Part shown: in pieces, positions 53,603 through 61,665 of the stretch | How positions within the stretch are numbered: the first letter of the stretch is position 1 | Layout: each line of letters begins with the position of its first letter | Assembly (NCBI RefSeq): GCF_009789195.1 | Contig: NZ_WSTC01000020.1 | Coordinates: 43,610-107,609 of the forward strand | Origin: Paenibacillus sp. MMS18-CY102 | GTDB lineage: Bacteria > Bacillota > Bacilli > Paenibacillales > Paenibacillaceae | Reading direction: 5' to 3' | Length of the DNA: 64,000 nucleotides | Notes under the pieces: model-generated | The model's database searches: none | What the model was told of the DNA's origin: nothing | Seen by the model: only the letters and a program-made list of their open reading frames with translations | Translations under genes and position numbers: made by a program

Positions 53603-54553
53603 TTATCCGTATGAAATGCGCGGATCAACTGCCGCATACAGCATGTCCGTAATCAAATTGGTCAGCAGCACGACGCATGCCGCTACGAGGTTTACTCCCA
53701 TGAGGGTCGGATAATCGCGCGACAGAATCGCTTCCATCGTCAATTGCCCGATTCCTGGCCATTGGAACACTTGTTCAATGACGATGCTGCCGCCGAGCAG
53801 CAGAGGAATCTCTGCTCCAACTACGGCGATTACAGGGATTAACGCGTTGCGAAGCGCATGCCTGCTGGTTACCGCGAATTCGCGCAGCCCCTTCATTCGG
53901 GCGGTGCGCAAGTAATCCTGTCCCAAAACTTCCAGCATGCTTGCCCGTACGTACCGCACCTTTTTGCCTGCGATCGCAGCGCCTAGCACGGTCACCGGCA
54001 TGATCATGTGCAGAATGACGTCACCTGCTCCCCCAGCTCCGCCAAGCGTTGTCATACCGCCGGTCGGTAGCCATCTCCACTGAATGCCCACCACATAGAT
54101 GAGGCCAAGCCCTAAGAAAAATGGCGGGATAGATATGCCTAGGAAGGTCATGCCGGTTAAAAAATAATCCAGCTTAGAGTTCTGCTTCACCGCGCTTATT
54201 ACGCCGACCGGTATCGCAATCAACAATCCGAATAACAAAGATGCGGATGCAAGCAGCAGCGTCGGGACGATCCGTTCTCCGATGAGCCGGGAGACGGGAG
54301 CATAACTGCTGAACGAATAACCGAGATCTCCTCTGACGACGCCGCCTAGCCAATTCGCATATTGCATATAGAGCGGATCATTCAGCCCGAACTTTTCCCG
54401 CTTCAGCTCCAGCAGCTCTTTCGGAATATTAGGATTGATCAACATATCAACGGGATTGCCCGGTGCCATATTCATGATGAGAAAGCTCAGCACCGTAATG
54501 CCGAAGAAGACAGGAATGGCGATGAAGATTCTACGGACGAAATAAGTGCCCAC
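53603..54553 (-). CDS. Peptide ABC transporter permease, OppB/DppB type
   Basis: A 316-residue permease. It begins with the typical GTYFVRRIFIAIPVFFGIT and has MAPGNPVDML (the OppB 'APGDP' region), FGLNDPLYMQYANWLGGVV, and the EAA loop ARMKGLREFAVTSRHALRNA. About six hydrophobic helices. The start is GTG after GGAGGAG. It sits between the ATPase OppF-type gene and the OppC-type permease in the usual D-F-B-C-A order of this branch. Confidence 0.94.
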   Translation of the reverse strand: MGTYFVRRIFIAIPVFFGITVLSFLIMNMAPGNPVDMLINPNIPKELLELKREKFGLNDPLYMQYANWLGGVVRGDLGYSFSSYAPVSRLIGERIVPTLLLASASLLFGLLIAIPVGVISAVKQNSKLDYFLTGMTFLGISIPPFFLGLGLIYVVGIQWRWLPTGGMTTLGGAGGAGDVILHMIMPVTVLGAAIAGKKVRYVRASMLEVLGQDYLRTARMKGLREFAVTSRHALRNALIPVIAVVGAEIPLLLGGSIVIEQVFQWPGIGQLTMEAILSRDYPTLMGVNLVAACVVLLTNLITDMLYAAVDPRISYG

Positions 54554-54579
54554 TGGCCCTGCTCCTCCTTTCCTCCCCT

Positions 54580-55566
54580 TTAGGCAAGCGGATAATGACA
54601 GGCAACTCCATGTGTTTCACTCGCCAGGACCGGCTCCTCCTTGGCGCAGCGCTCTTGCGCATACGGACATCGGGTATGAAATCGGCAGCCAAGCGGAGGA
54701 TTTGACGGGTCCGGCAGTTCACCGCGGATAACTGGCCGCTCTACACTGCGATACAATGGATCCGGCGGGTGATAAGCACCGAGCAGCATTTTTGTGTACG
54801 GGTGCCTCGGTTTTTGGAATAAAGCGTCCGATGGGGCCAGCTCCACGATCCTTCCTAAGTACATGACAGCAATTCTCGTGCTCACCTGCTTCACAGCGCC
54901 GATCCCGTGGGCAATAAACAAGTAAGTAAGCTTCAGCTCATCTTGCAAATCCTGAAGCAGCCCGAGAATTTGCGCCTGAATGGAAACATCGAGTGCGGAC
55001 ACCGGTTCATCGCATACGATCAGCTTCGGCCTTAGCGACAATGCCCTTGCAATGCCGATCCGCTGCTTCTGGCCGCCCGAAAACTCGTGGGGATACCGAT
55101 GCGCCGCTGAGCGCGGCAAGCCCACCAAGTGAAGCAGCCTTTCAACCTCACGCTGAACACCGCTGCGTGTAGCCAATTTGTGGACAAGGATCGGCTCGGC
55201 TAACGTATCGAATATTCGCATTCTCGGATTAAGCGAGGCATAGGGATCTTGGAAAATCATCTGCAATCGCGTTCGGATGGACCTTAGCTCTCCTTGCGAA
55301 TAACGCGTGATGTCCTCGCCTTCGAAGAGAATGCGTCCTGCTTGCGGTTGTTCCAGCCGAACGACGGACCTCCCGATCGTGGACTTGCCACAACCCGACT
55401 CGCCAACGAGTCCCAGCGTCTCCCCTTCATAGAGCGTCAAGCTGACATCGTCCACCGCCTTAATGAATGCAGTAGGGCGGCCGAATAGCGCTTGGCGAAC
55501 CGGATAATACGTTTTGAGCTGCTCGACTTGCAGCAACGGCTTCTTCTCCACTCCCTGCGCCGTCAT
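54580..55566 (-). CDS. Peptide ABC transporter ATPase, OppF/DppF type
   Basis: A 328-residue ABC ATPase. Walker A is GESGCGKST, the signature is [15 protein letters not shown], and Walker B is [12 protein letters not shown]. The Q-loop lies in [19 protein letters not shown] and the H-switch in [11 protein letters not shown]-terminal oligopeptide domain has [15 protein letters not shown], a Cys-rich Fe-S-like tail common in this family. In the H-loop region most ABC ATPases have THD, here AHG, a minor deviation. The start overlaps the stop of the OppD-type gene. Confidence 0.93.
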   Translation of the reverse strand: MTAQGVEKKPLLQVEQLKTYYPVRQALFGRPTAFIKAVDDVSLTLYEGETLGLVGESGCGKSTIGRSVVRLEQPQAGRILFEGEDITRYSQGELRSIRTRLQMIFQDPYASLNPRMRIFDTLAEPILVHKLATRSGVQREVERLLHLVGLPRSAAHRYPHEFSGGQKQRIGIARALSLRPKLIVCDEPVSALDVSIQAQILGLLQDLQDELKLTYLFIAHGIGAVKQVSTRIAVMYLGRIVELAPSDALFQKPRHPYTKMLLGAYHPPDPLYRSVERPVIRGELPDPSNPPLGCRFHTRCPYAQERCAKEEPVLASETHGVACHYPLA

Positions 55567-56582
55567 GCGAAACTATCCTGCAGTTCTCTCGGCTCTTCAG
55601 CGACATGGCTAGTTGACGAGGCGTTTATCCAGCATCTGACACTATGGTTGCCTCCAATGTTTAGCAGGCCTGGCTTCGCTACCCGGCATTGTTCCGTGGC
55701 TTCCCGGCAACGTGGGTGAAATCGGCATCCCTCAGGCATCTCCTGCGGAGCTGGAACCGCTCCAGGGATAGCCTGCGCACGCTGCCCTGCAAGGCCGTCG
55801 ATTCTCGGTATCGCTTGGAGGAGCCCCCGCGTGTACGGATGGCGCGGATCCCGGAATAAGGTATATACATCCGCTGCCTCCACAACTTGCCCCGCATACA
55901 TGACGATCACTTGATCAGCCATTTCCGCCACGACGCCTAGATCATGCGTGACAAGAAGAATGGCCATCCCGCTGTCCTCCTGCATGCGCTTCATCAGTTC
56001 AAGGATTTGGGCTTGTATCGTCACATCAAGCGCTGTAGTCGGTTCATCCGCGATCAGCAGCTTCGGCTGCCCCGCCATCGCCATCGCGATCATTACCCGT
56101 TGGCGCATGCCTCCCGACAAGGCGTGAGGATAGTCCATTGCAACGGCTTCAGCCCTTGCAATGCCGACCTTCTTAAGCAGCTCAACCGTGATCGCTTTAG
56201 CTTCTTTACGGCTGCATTGGCGGTGTAGACGGACGCTTTCCCCGATCTGCTCGCCGATCTTCATCACAGGATTGAGCGACGTCATCGGTTCTTGGAAGAT
56301 CATTGCGACCTCCTTGCCCCGAAGCCTTCGCATCTGGGCCTCGCCGTAACGGGTTATGGCATGCCCATCGTAACGCGTTTCACCATGAATGACGGAACCG
56401 CCTTGGCCTAGCAAGCCCATAATGGACAGCGAAGTTACGCTTTTCCCGCAGCCCGATTCCCCCACAAGTGCAACGGTTTCGCCATGCCCAATCGCAAAGC
56501 TTACTTCGTCGACAGCGACAGCGGCGCCTTGAGCGGTGCGAAAGGCAATCCGCAACCGATCAACTTCGAGTAGCTGAGCCAT
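55563..56582 (-). CDS. Peptide ABC transporter ATPase, OppD/DppD type
   Basis: A 339-residue ABC ATPase. Walker A is [13 protein letters not shown], the signature is [15 protein letters not shown], and Walker B is [12 protein letters not shown]. The switch histidine lies in [10 protein letters not shown]. The C-terminal oligopeptide-transporter tail is [16 protein letters not shown]. It is the first gene of the transporter operon. GGTGGGAG precedes the ATG. An operator-like GTAGGAATTAT motif lies 63 bases upstream. The operon may run on into lysW and the whole biosynthetic array, as all following genes lie close together in the same direction. Confidence 0.94.
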   Translation of the reverse strand: MAQLLEVDRLRIAFRTAQGAAVAVDEVSFAIGHGETVALVGESGCGKSVTSLSIMGLLGQGGSVIHGETRYDGHAITRYGEAQMRRLRGKEVAMIFQEPMTSLNPVMKIGEQIGESVRLHRQCSRKEAKAITVELLKKVGIARAEAVAMDYPHALSGGMRQRVMIAMAMAGQPKLLIADEPTTALDVTIQAQILELMKRMQEDSGMAILLVTHDLGVVAEMADQVIVMYAGQVVEAADVYTLFRDPRHPYTRGLLQAIPRIDGLAGQRAQAIPGAVPAPQEMPEGCRFHPRCREATEQCRVAKPGLLNIGGNHSVRCWINASSTSHVAEEPRELQDSFA

Positions 56583-56644
56583 GCCCTCCCACCTGCTTTC
56601 CTTCCCTGTAGTGAGCCAACTAAGTAGGCAATTAACAAACTCTT

Positions 56645-56655
56645 ATAATTCCTAC
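56645..56655 (-). promoter_or_regulatory. GTAGGAATTAT motif upstream of the Opp operon
   Basis: On the minus strand TTTACTAATTTGGTAGGAATTAT. The same GTAGGAATTAT occurs at 59132-59142 before the amino acid transporter operon. The GGAATT half and upstream C-T-A spacing resemble the CymR (cysteine regulator) box of Bacillus as I remember it, with several mismatches. Two direct GATTTCTTCTATT copies lie further upstream. Confidence 0.45.
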
Positions 56656-56750
56656 CAAATTAGTAAACTTTATCTATGAAGAGCATACCTGAACTTTAGC
56701 TGTTTGAATAATAGAAGAAATCTATTTGCAAATAGAAGAAATCAACATTT

Positions 56751-57461
56751 TCACGACACGCCTCCCCGGTTATACGTTTGGATTCGCCGCTCCGCCATTG
56801 CGGTTATGCGTTCGATGAATAACGTTAACCCCCAATAGATAACCGCAGCTGCTATGTACGATTCGAAAAACTTCCAATTGGAAGACGCGATAATTTGTGA
56901 CTTGGCGTTAATGTCAACAACCGAAACGGTGAATACCAATGCAGAGCCGTGCAGCATGCTGATCGTGCTGTTTGATAGATTGGGCAGCAAGATGGCGAAT
57001 GCCTGCGGGAATACGATCCGGCGTAACGCTTGTGAAGTCGTCATGCCGACCGCGTAAGCTGCCTCGATCTGCCCCTTATCAACCGCGAGCAGGCCCGATC
57101 GCACGACTTCGGACAAATACGCGCCTGCTGTAATGGAGAAAGCGATATAGGCAAAAGCAATCATCGGAATCGACACCGAACGAAATGCCCAGCCGAAATT
57201 TTCGCAAATGCCATCAATGGCAAAAGGAAGCCCGAAATAAACAAGCAGCAAATGCGTCAGCATCGGCGTGCCCCGAATGAAGGTAACATAAGCGGCGGCG
57301 GCGGTATCTAGAACGGGTACTTTGTTAATTCGAATCAAGGCGACAGCCGTTCCGATGACAAGCCCGCACAAGACGGAAACCACCGTAACGGCAAGCGTGA
57401 CCGGAATAGCCGTCAGCAATTGGAGCAGTGCTTGCCAGATGAAGGAAAGATCCAGTTTCAT
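56751..57461 (-). CDS. Amino acid ABC transporter permease (TcyM/HisM type)
   Basis: A 236-residue permease of the polar amino acid family with about five hydrophobic helices. Signature blocks are TFIRGTPMLTHLLLVYFGLP, AGAYLSEVVRSGLLAVDKGQ, and the EAA loop AAYAVGMTTSQALRRIVFPQ. It most resembles cystine permeases of the TcyL/TcyM type. The ATG overlaps the neighbouring permease stop by 4 bases. It is the last gene of the operon; no ATP-binding subunit follows, so the ATPase must come from elsewhere. Confidence 0.92.
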   Translation of the reverse strand: MKLDLSFIWQALLQLLTAIPVTLAVTVVSVLCGLVIGTAVALIRINKVPVLDTAAAAYVTFIRGTPMLTHLLLVYFGLPFAIDGICENFGWAFRSVSIPMIAFAYIAFSITAGAYLSEVVRSGLLAVDKGQIEAAYAVGMTTSQALRRIVFPQAFAILLPNLSNSTISMLHGSALVFTVSVVDINAKSQIIASSNWKFFESYIAAAVIYWGLTLFIERITAMAERRIQTYNRGGVS

Positions 57462-58243
57462 AACCTCGCCTCCTCACTGCGCCATTTTGCTGCGGCCTTA
57501 TTTTTGCGGAATACCGATCGTTTGGCACGTGTCTCTTTCGTTAATCCCGCCGCTGCCGGTTCATGGCGAAGCAGCCTCTTCTCGATCCAGTCGAACAGCT
57601 TTTGCAGTGCAAAGCTAATGATGAAATATAGCACTGCGAGTGAGAGGTAAATTTCGATAAATCGATGGGAGAGCGCGCCTATTGTCTTCGCTTTCCCCGA
57701 AATGTCCAATATGCCGAGCGTGAAGGCAAGCGATGTGTCCTTCAAATTGCCGATGACAACATTGCCAAATACCGGAATGGAGATCGACATCGCTTGTGGC
57801 AAAACAATCCGGCTGAACGCCTGGAAACCATTCATCCCAACCGCGTATGCGGCCTCTACTTGCCCACGGTCCACTGCCGTCACCGCTCCGCGAATGACTT
57901 CGCTAATATAGGCTCCGCTATGCAGCGAATAAGTGAGTATGACGAAAAATAACGCAGGTGTTCTTGTCACATCAAGCTGAACCGCCTTTAGAACTTCTGG
58001 AACGCCATAATAGAATAGGAATAGCTGGATAAGAATTGGCGTGCCTCGAAAAAAGGATACATATACCTGCGAGAATCTCCTCAGGACCGGGATGCGGTAT
58101 AGCTGGGGGAGCGCGACAAGAAGCCCGATTGCTGTTCCGATGCTTATAGAGCATCCTACGATCAGAAGCGTAATGCCCAACGATGGAAGCAATCTGTACA
58201 AATATTCAAATACGTAAACAATCTCAAATTGATGTTGGCCCAT
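57458..58243 (-). CDS. Amino acid ABC transporter permease (TcyL type)
   Basis: A 261-residue permease. Blocks are SFFRGTPILIQLFLFYYGVP, SGAYISEVIRGAVTAVDRGQ, and the EAA loop AAYAVGMNGFQAFSRIVLPQ. A basic C-terminal tail of about 40 residues follows the last helix. It forms a heterodimeric channel with the next permease. It lies 41 bases after the binding protein gene. Cystine or another polar amino acid is the likely substrate. Confidence 0.92.
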   Translation of the reverse strand: MGQHQFEIVYVFEYLYRLLPSLGITLLIVGCSISIGTAIGLLVALPQLYRIPVLRRFSQVYVSFFRGTPILIQLFLFYYGVPEVLKAVQLDVTRTPALFFVILTYSLHSGAYISEVIRGAVTAVDRGQVEAAYAVGMNGFQAFSRIVLPQAMSISIPVFGNVVIGNLKDTSLAFTLGILDISGKAKTIGALSHRFIEIYLSLAVLYFIISFALQKLFDWIEKRLLRHEPAAAGLTKETRAKRSVFRKNKAAAKWRSEEARL

Positions 58244-58284
58244 CTTCCGTTTTCACTCCTCCAGCTGAACGCGCATGCCGCTTG

Positions 58285-59100
58285 CTATTTAGAAAAATCT
58301 TGGCCGAGCCATTGTTCGCTAATTTTTTTCAACGTGCCGTCAGCCTTCAGTTCTTTGATCGTGGCATCGACCGCGTCGGACAGTTTCTTGGACTCCGGAT
58401 CATTCTTGCGGAACACGTATAGGATATTGCCTTCATTGAGCGGATCGCCTACTGTCTTCAGCTTTCCTTGCGGATCTTTGATCGGGAGCAAGAAATCGGC
58501 GCCAAGCGTGGCGTATACCCGTCCCGACGAAATCTGCTGCACCTCGTCATTCGCGTCGTTCTGCTGGTAAACGATATCGATCTTCGCATCCTCATGTTCC
58601 TTGTTATAGTTTTCTAACAGCTGAGCTTGCGCACTCGTTGGCCCGATGAGCACCTTCTTGCCTTGCAGGTCGTCCAGCGATTTGATCGGTTCCGCATTAT
58701 CTGACGACACGATGATTTTGTTGCGCCAATAGGCGTATGGCTCTTGGTTAAAATCGAACTTCTCGGAACGCTCCGGATTTTTCTCGAAGAGATGCGCGGC
58801 GATATCAACCTTCTTGGTCTCTAGACTGAGCAAGATATTCGAAAACTCCATCGATTGAAACTCGAATTCGTAGCCCGCTAGCCTCTTGTCGATTTCACGA
58901 ATCAGCTCCACGTCAAAACCGGTCAGCTTGCCTTTATCGTCAAGAAAAGCAACTTGTTCGAAGTCGTTCCCCGTACCCACGATAACTTTTTTTACGGCTT
59001 CGCCATCCGCAGATCCGCTAGTTTCTTTGCTTTTGCTTCCGCAAGCGGAAACAGCAAGTGCAAGGGCGAGTGTTAATGCAACTACAGTAAACTTTTTCAT
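58285..59100 (-). CDS. Amino acid ABC transporter binding lipoprotein (TcyJ/TcyK type)
   Basis: A 271-residue family 3 solute-binding lipoprotein. The signal peptide ends in a lipobox AVSAC near residue 20, then a Ser/Lys/Glu tether. Blocks FDVELIREIDKRL, FEFQSMEFSNILLSLETKKV and DIAAHLFEKNPERSEKF are close to cystine-binding TcyJ/TcyK. GGAGG lies 8 bases before the ATG at 59100; an in-frame ATG 11 codons upstream adds a non-signal stretch. The GTAGGAATTAT motif sits about 32 bases before the start. Sulfur amino acid uptake is the best guess. Confidence 0.9.
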   Translation of the reverse strand: MKKFTVVALTLALALAVSACGSKSKETSGSADGEAVKKVIVGTGNDFEQVAFLDDKGKLTGFDVELIREIDKRLAGYEFEFQSMEFSNILLSLETKKVDIAAHLFEKNPERSEKFDFNQEPYAYWRNKIIVSSDNAEPIKSLDDLQGKKVLIGPTSAQAQLLENYNKEHEDAKIDIVYQQNDANDEVQQISSGRVYATLGADFLLPIKDPQGKLKTVGDPLNEGNILYVFRKNDPESKKLSDAVDATIKELKADGTLKKISEQWLGQDFSK

Positions 59101-59131
59101 TGTGAAGACCTCCGTTTGTCGTTTTAAACTC

Positions 59132-59142
59132 ATAATTCCTAC
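59132..59142 (-). promoter_or_regulatory. GTAGGAATTAT motif upstream of the amino acid transporter operon
   Basis: On the minus strand CAGTAGGAATTATGAG, matching the motif at 56645-56655 over 11 bases in the same orientation relative to the gene. It lies between a possible -10 (TATTAT near 59200) and the ribosome binding site, a fitting place for a repressor. Confidence 0.45.
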
Positions 59143-59304
59143 TGGTTAAGTGTGAATTTATGGTTGAACTAACTGTAGCATCCAGTTTCTCAGATGTATA
59201 ATAGATAAGTTCTATGTATATATCCAAAATTTCAATATCGCAAAAAGTTCAATAACGCATCGAGCGTTCCCGCTATCGGCAATGGGGAGGATTGGTTACA
59301 AAAT

Positions 59305-59346
59305 GAAAAAAGGAGACCTCCGCAATAATAAATAGGGAAGTCTCCG
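59305..59346 (-). terminator. Terminator-like hairpin upstream of the amino acid transporter operon
   Basis: On the minus strand GGAGAC ... GTCTCC with a 22-base loop, then TTTTTT. No gene ends just before it on this strand, so it may be a leader attenuator for the transporter operon. I could not match the preceding 100 bases to an S-box, T-box or other known riboswitch. Confidence 0.5.
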
Positions 59347-59667
59347 GTGATCCGGTAGACGCGAATTTCGATAACGATCGCATCTCAATATTCGTTTGCC
59401 AACCAATACCACACTAATCCGACTTATTTACTTTAATTTGTATCAGGTTACCATCCTTATACAAATACTGTCAACAGTTATGTTCATCGAACCTACTGTC
59501 CCTAGTCCCACTGTTGCTCGTTCCCTCGTTCCCCCTAATGCCTCCGCCTGCCCTTGCTCGCTCAACCGTGCTCCCGCATATGCTCCTGCCCCTTCTTCCA
59601 CACGTGCTTCTGCTCCCGTTCCCGTTCCCGCCCCCGCCCCCGCCCCCGAGCTCCCGATCCGCCCGGC

Positions 59668-59850
59668 TAACGGACTCAGCAGCCCTTATTTGGCGAAAAA
59701 GACACGGTCTGAAATTCTAACGGACTCAGGAGCCCTTATTTGCACCAAAATGATGTCATACGTGCTGATTCGTCTGAAATAACGGCTCTGGAGTCCGTTA
59801 CAGCAAAAAAACAGCCATTTTCATCGAAATAACGGCTGTACGGTCCGTTA
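59668..59850. repeat. 183-bp dyad repeat, copy R5
   Basis: Same exact length and four-core layout as the other copies. It is preceded by a C/T-rich tract (59495-59667) with simple CCCGTT/CCCGCC runs. The rest of 59350-59670 shows no credible gene. Confidence 0.9.
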
Positions 59851-59889
59851 GCGGCAGCGGTTGGGGGCAGCTGCATCTGCTCAAAAGAA

Positions 59890-59917
59890 CAAAAAGCCGC
59901 GGTTAGTTTCCGCAGCT
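59890..59917 (-). terminator. Terminator after the small secreted protein and short ORF
   Basis: On the minus strand AGCTGCGG-aaactaa-CCGCGGCT then TTTTT, directly after the stop of the short ORF at 59932. Confidence 0.85.
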
Positions 59918-59931
59918 CCTCCACAGTTGCT

Positions 59932-60111
59932 TTACAGCTCATTGGCGATCCCTGTAACCGCACGTATATTTACGTCATGGTATCTTTGGAGAATGTGCAT
60001 TCTAGCATCCGCGAGATTGGCAGCACTTACATATTCAAAATATAAAACACCATTCGCATGAGCCAATCGGCCATACCAACGGGGAATGATGGTTTCTTCA
60101 TCGCCTATTCG
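59932..60111 (-). other. Short open frame or gene remnant, about 44-60 residues
   Basis: An open frame directly after the small secreted protein gene encodes a protein-like sequence (PRWYGRLAHANGVLYFEYV, ANLADARMHILQRYHDVNIR, AVTGIANEL). It ends 15 bases before a terminator. No ATG or GTG start is present; a TTG at 60066 would give 44 residues. An ATG in another frame (at about 60099, after AGGCG) could be the original start if a frameshift occurred. Either a small real protein or the decayed C-terminus of a larger one. I do not recognise it. Confidence 0.4.
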
Positions 60112-60731
60112 ATATATTTATTTAATGCCTCTGCTTTCAGCTTATTGAAATGCTCCACGTTATCGCCAATATAATCATACTGTTCAAGCTCCTCTTCCGT
60201 TATAGCATTAACATTAGCAGGGAAAGCTTGCTCAAAAGACTTCTTATCTATGTTATATTTTCCTTGGTAAGAGCCATTAATTGCAAAAGCATGATCTCCC
60301 GCCTTACGTAAAAATAGAAGAATCTGTGCTTGGCTTTTCATTTTGACATAACCTTCAAGCGTAACGTACTTTTCATTGTTCAAATAGCCGTCCTCGTACA
60401 CCGTAATCGTCGCATTGTTAGGCAAGTCACCTTTAATCACACGATCAATCTGAAAAGATGCCTGCCCTAACTGGTCAACAACGACGCCTTCATCCGTTTT
60501 AACTTCGTGCATTTCCTGTTCACCTGTGGCTTGGCCAATGACGATGTAGTCCGAATACGCTTCCAGCTTGGTGAGGTTATCGAAATTCAATATTTTCGCC
60601 TGAGCAGCAGCAACCGAATATTTCTTGCTGGATTGGCTCGAGGCTTCCAATGGATTGTTAACTAACAGGGCACTCGCTGCCAAAACAATAAGAGAAGTAA
60701 TCATCCCATATTGAAGCTTTTTTCCATTCAT
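60105..60731 (-). CDS. Secreted protein of unknown function
   Basis: A 208-residue protein. An N-terminal signal peptide or anchor (basic NGKKLQ, then a hydrophobic stretch ITSLIVLAASALLV) precedes a soluble domain with alternating strands: YSDYIVIGQATG, ASFQIDRVIKGDLPNNATI, QILLFLRKAGD. This beta-rich pattern recalls small extracellular domains of Bacillota, without a name I can assign. GGAGG lies 9 bases before the ATG at 60731; a start 13 codons upstream would disrupt the signal peptide. It is monocistronic, or followed by the short frame at 59932. Confidence 0.8.
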   Translation of the reverse strand: MNGKKLQYGMITSLIVLAASALLVNNPLEASSQSSKKYSVAAAQAKILNFDNLTKLEAYSDYIVIGQATGEQEMHEVKTDEGVVVDQLGQASFQIDRVIKGDLPNNATITVYEDGYLNNEKYVTLEGYVKMKSQAQILLFLRKAGDHAFAINGSYQGKYNIDKKSFEQAFPANVNAITEEELEQYDYIGDNVEHFNKLKAEALNKYIE

Positions 60732-60911
60732 ATTTCGTAGCCTCCAATAAATTGCTAAGTAATCATTCACACTCTTTAACGTTTATACTGATGGGAATGT
60801 TACCTTCCTTATATTGGAATTTAAATGCAAAAGTTAAGAATTCCCCCATAAGTGTCGAGTAATGCTTATAATATTTGTATTAATGAAAGATTTAACAAGG
60901 GGGCAATTACA

Positions 60912-61562
60912 TTGACGCAAGTGGAAGAACAGGCACTGAGAATTGCGATTGAAGTTTTCGAGAAGAATTGCCAAAAACTTGTTCGCCATAGAAGGCCTTA
61001 TATTTAATTAAAATCTAATGATGAACTTTTTAGTGATTGGTTTGAAGATGGATTAGGCGGATATGACATACAAAAGCTTGGCGCAAATGCTCACCCCGAC
61101 CTTATCATCAATGGTGTGGGCTTTGAACTGAAGTCACTACGAACCAATGGACAAATTCAGTTCAACTCAACTATACCTTGCGGCGGATTCCGCAATAGGG
61201 AGATTGCTGGAGAATGTTATTATGCAGTTGCACGATATACAGAGGATCGTAACTATGGCTATCTTGAAGACTTCACCATTTGTGACGGTGATTATTTCAA
61301 TCATGACCGTGAGAGGGCATTCGCTCACTTAAACAAACAAGAAACAGGCTTCGGGGATTATGGGGATGGCGTTGTTCGTTATCGCAAAATGTATTCCTTC
61401 CCTAGCCCTTTACGAACAATCACAGGCATATCACTAATTTCTAAATTTAATAATGCTACAGACTTTAACAACAGCCTTATATTAGACAGAGAAATTGAAC
61501 GTGCTGATACACTAGATGAATCGCATAAATTTTATGTTTACCGACACAATATGCTTCCTTAA
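60912..61562 (+). pseudogene. PD-(D/E)xK nuclease-like gene with in-frame stop
   Basis: A TTG at 60912 with AAGGGGG 8 bases before opens a frame of 31 codons, interrupted by TAA at 61005-61007. It then continues open in the same frame to 61562, for about 216 codons in all. Downstream, ANAHPDLIINGVGFELKSLR shows a PD-x-E-x-K nuclease arrangement (Asp, then ELK 8 residues on), followed by FNSTIPCGGFRNRE and ECYYAVARYTED. This suggests a restriction-endonuclease-like or Holliday-junction-type fold. After the stop, the first usable start (a GTG at 61116) lies beyond the catalytic Asp. The gene is therefore probably inactive, or read through. It is AT-rich. No methyltransferase is nearby. Confidence 0.6.
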
Positions 61563-61564
61563 AC

Positions 61565-61606
61565 AAAAAGCCGCTCACTGCATCAACAACAATGAACGGC
61601 TCTTTA
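61565..61606. terminator. Bidirectional terminator-like hairpin
   Basis: AGCCG-c-TCA ... TGA-a-CGGCT with a loose loop, flanked by AAAAA on the left and CTTT on the right. It lies between the nuclease pseudogene and the convergent glucosidase gene. Confidence 0.6.
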
Positions 61607-61665
61607 TAACGATTAGGATCCTGGCATTAGAACCGCTGGCCAGGTGCCGACAGGCAATGCCCTAT

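Noticed and set aside
59300..59420. S-box (SAM) riboswitch before the cystine-type transporter
   Set aside because: The conserved S-box core elements are absent on the minus strand; only a terminator-like hairpin is seen.
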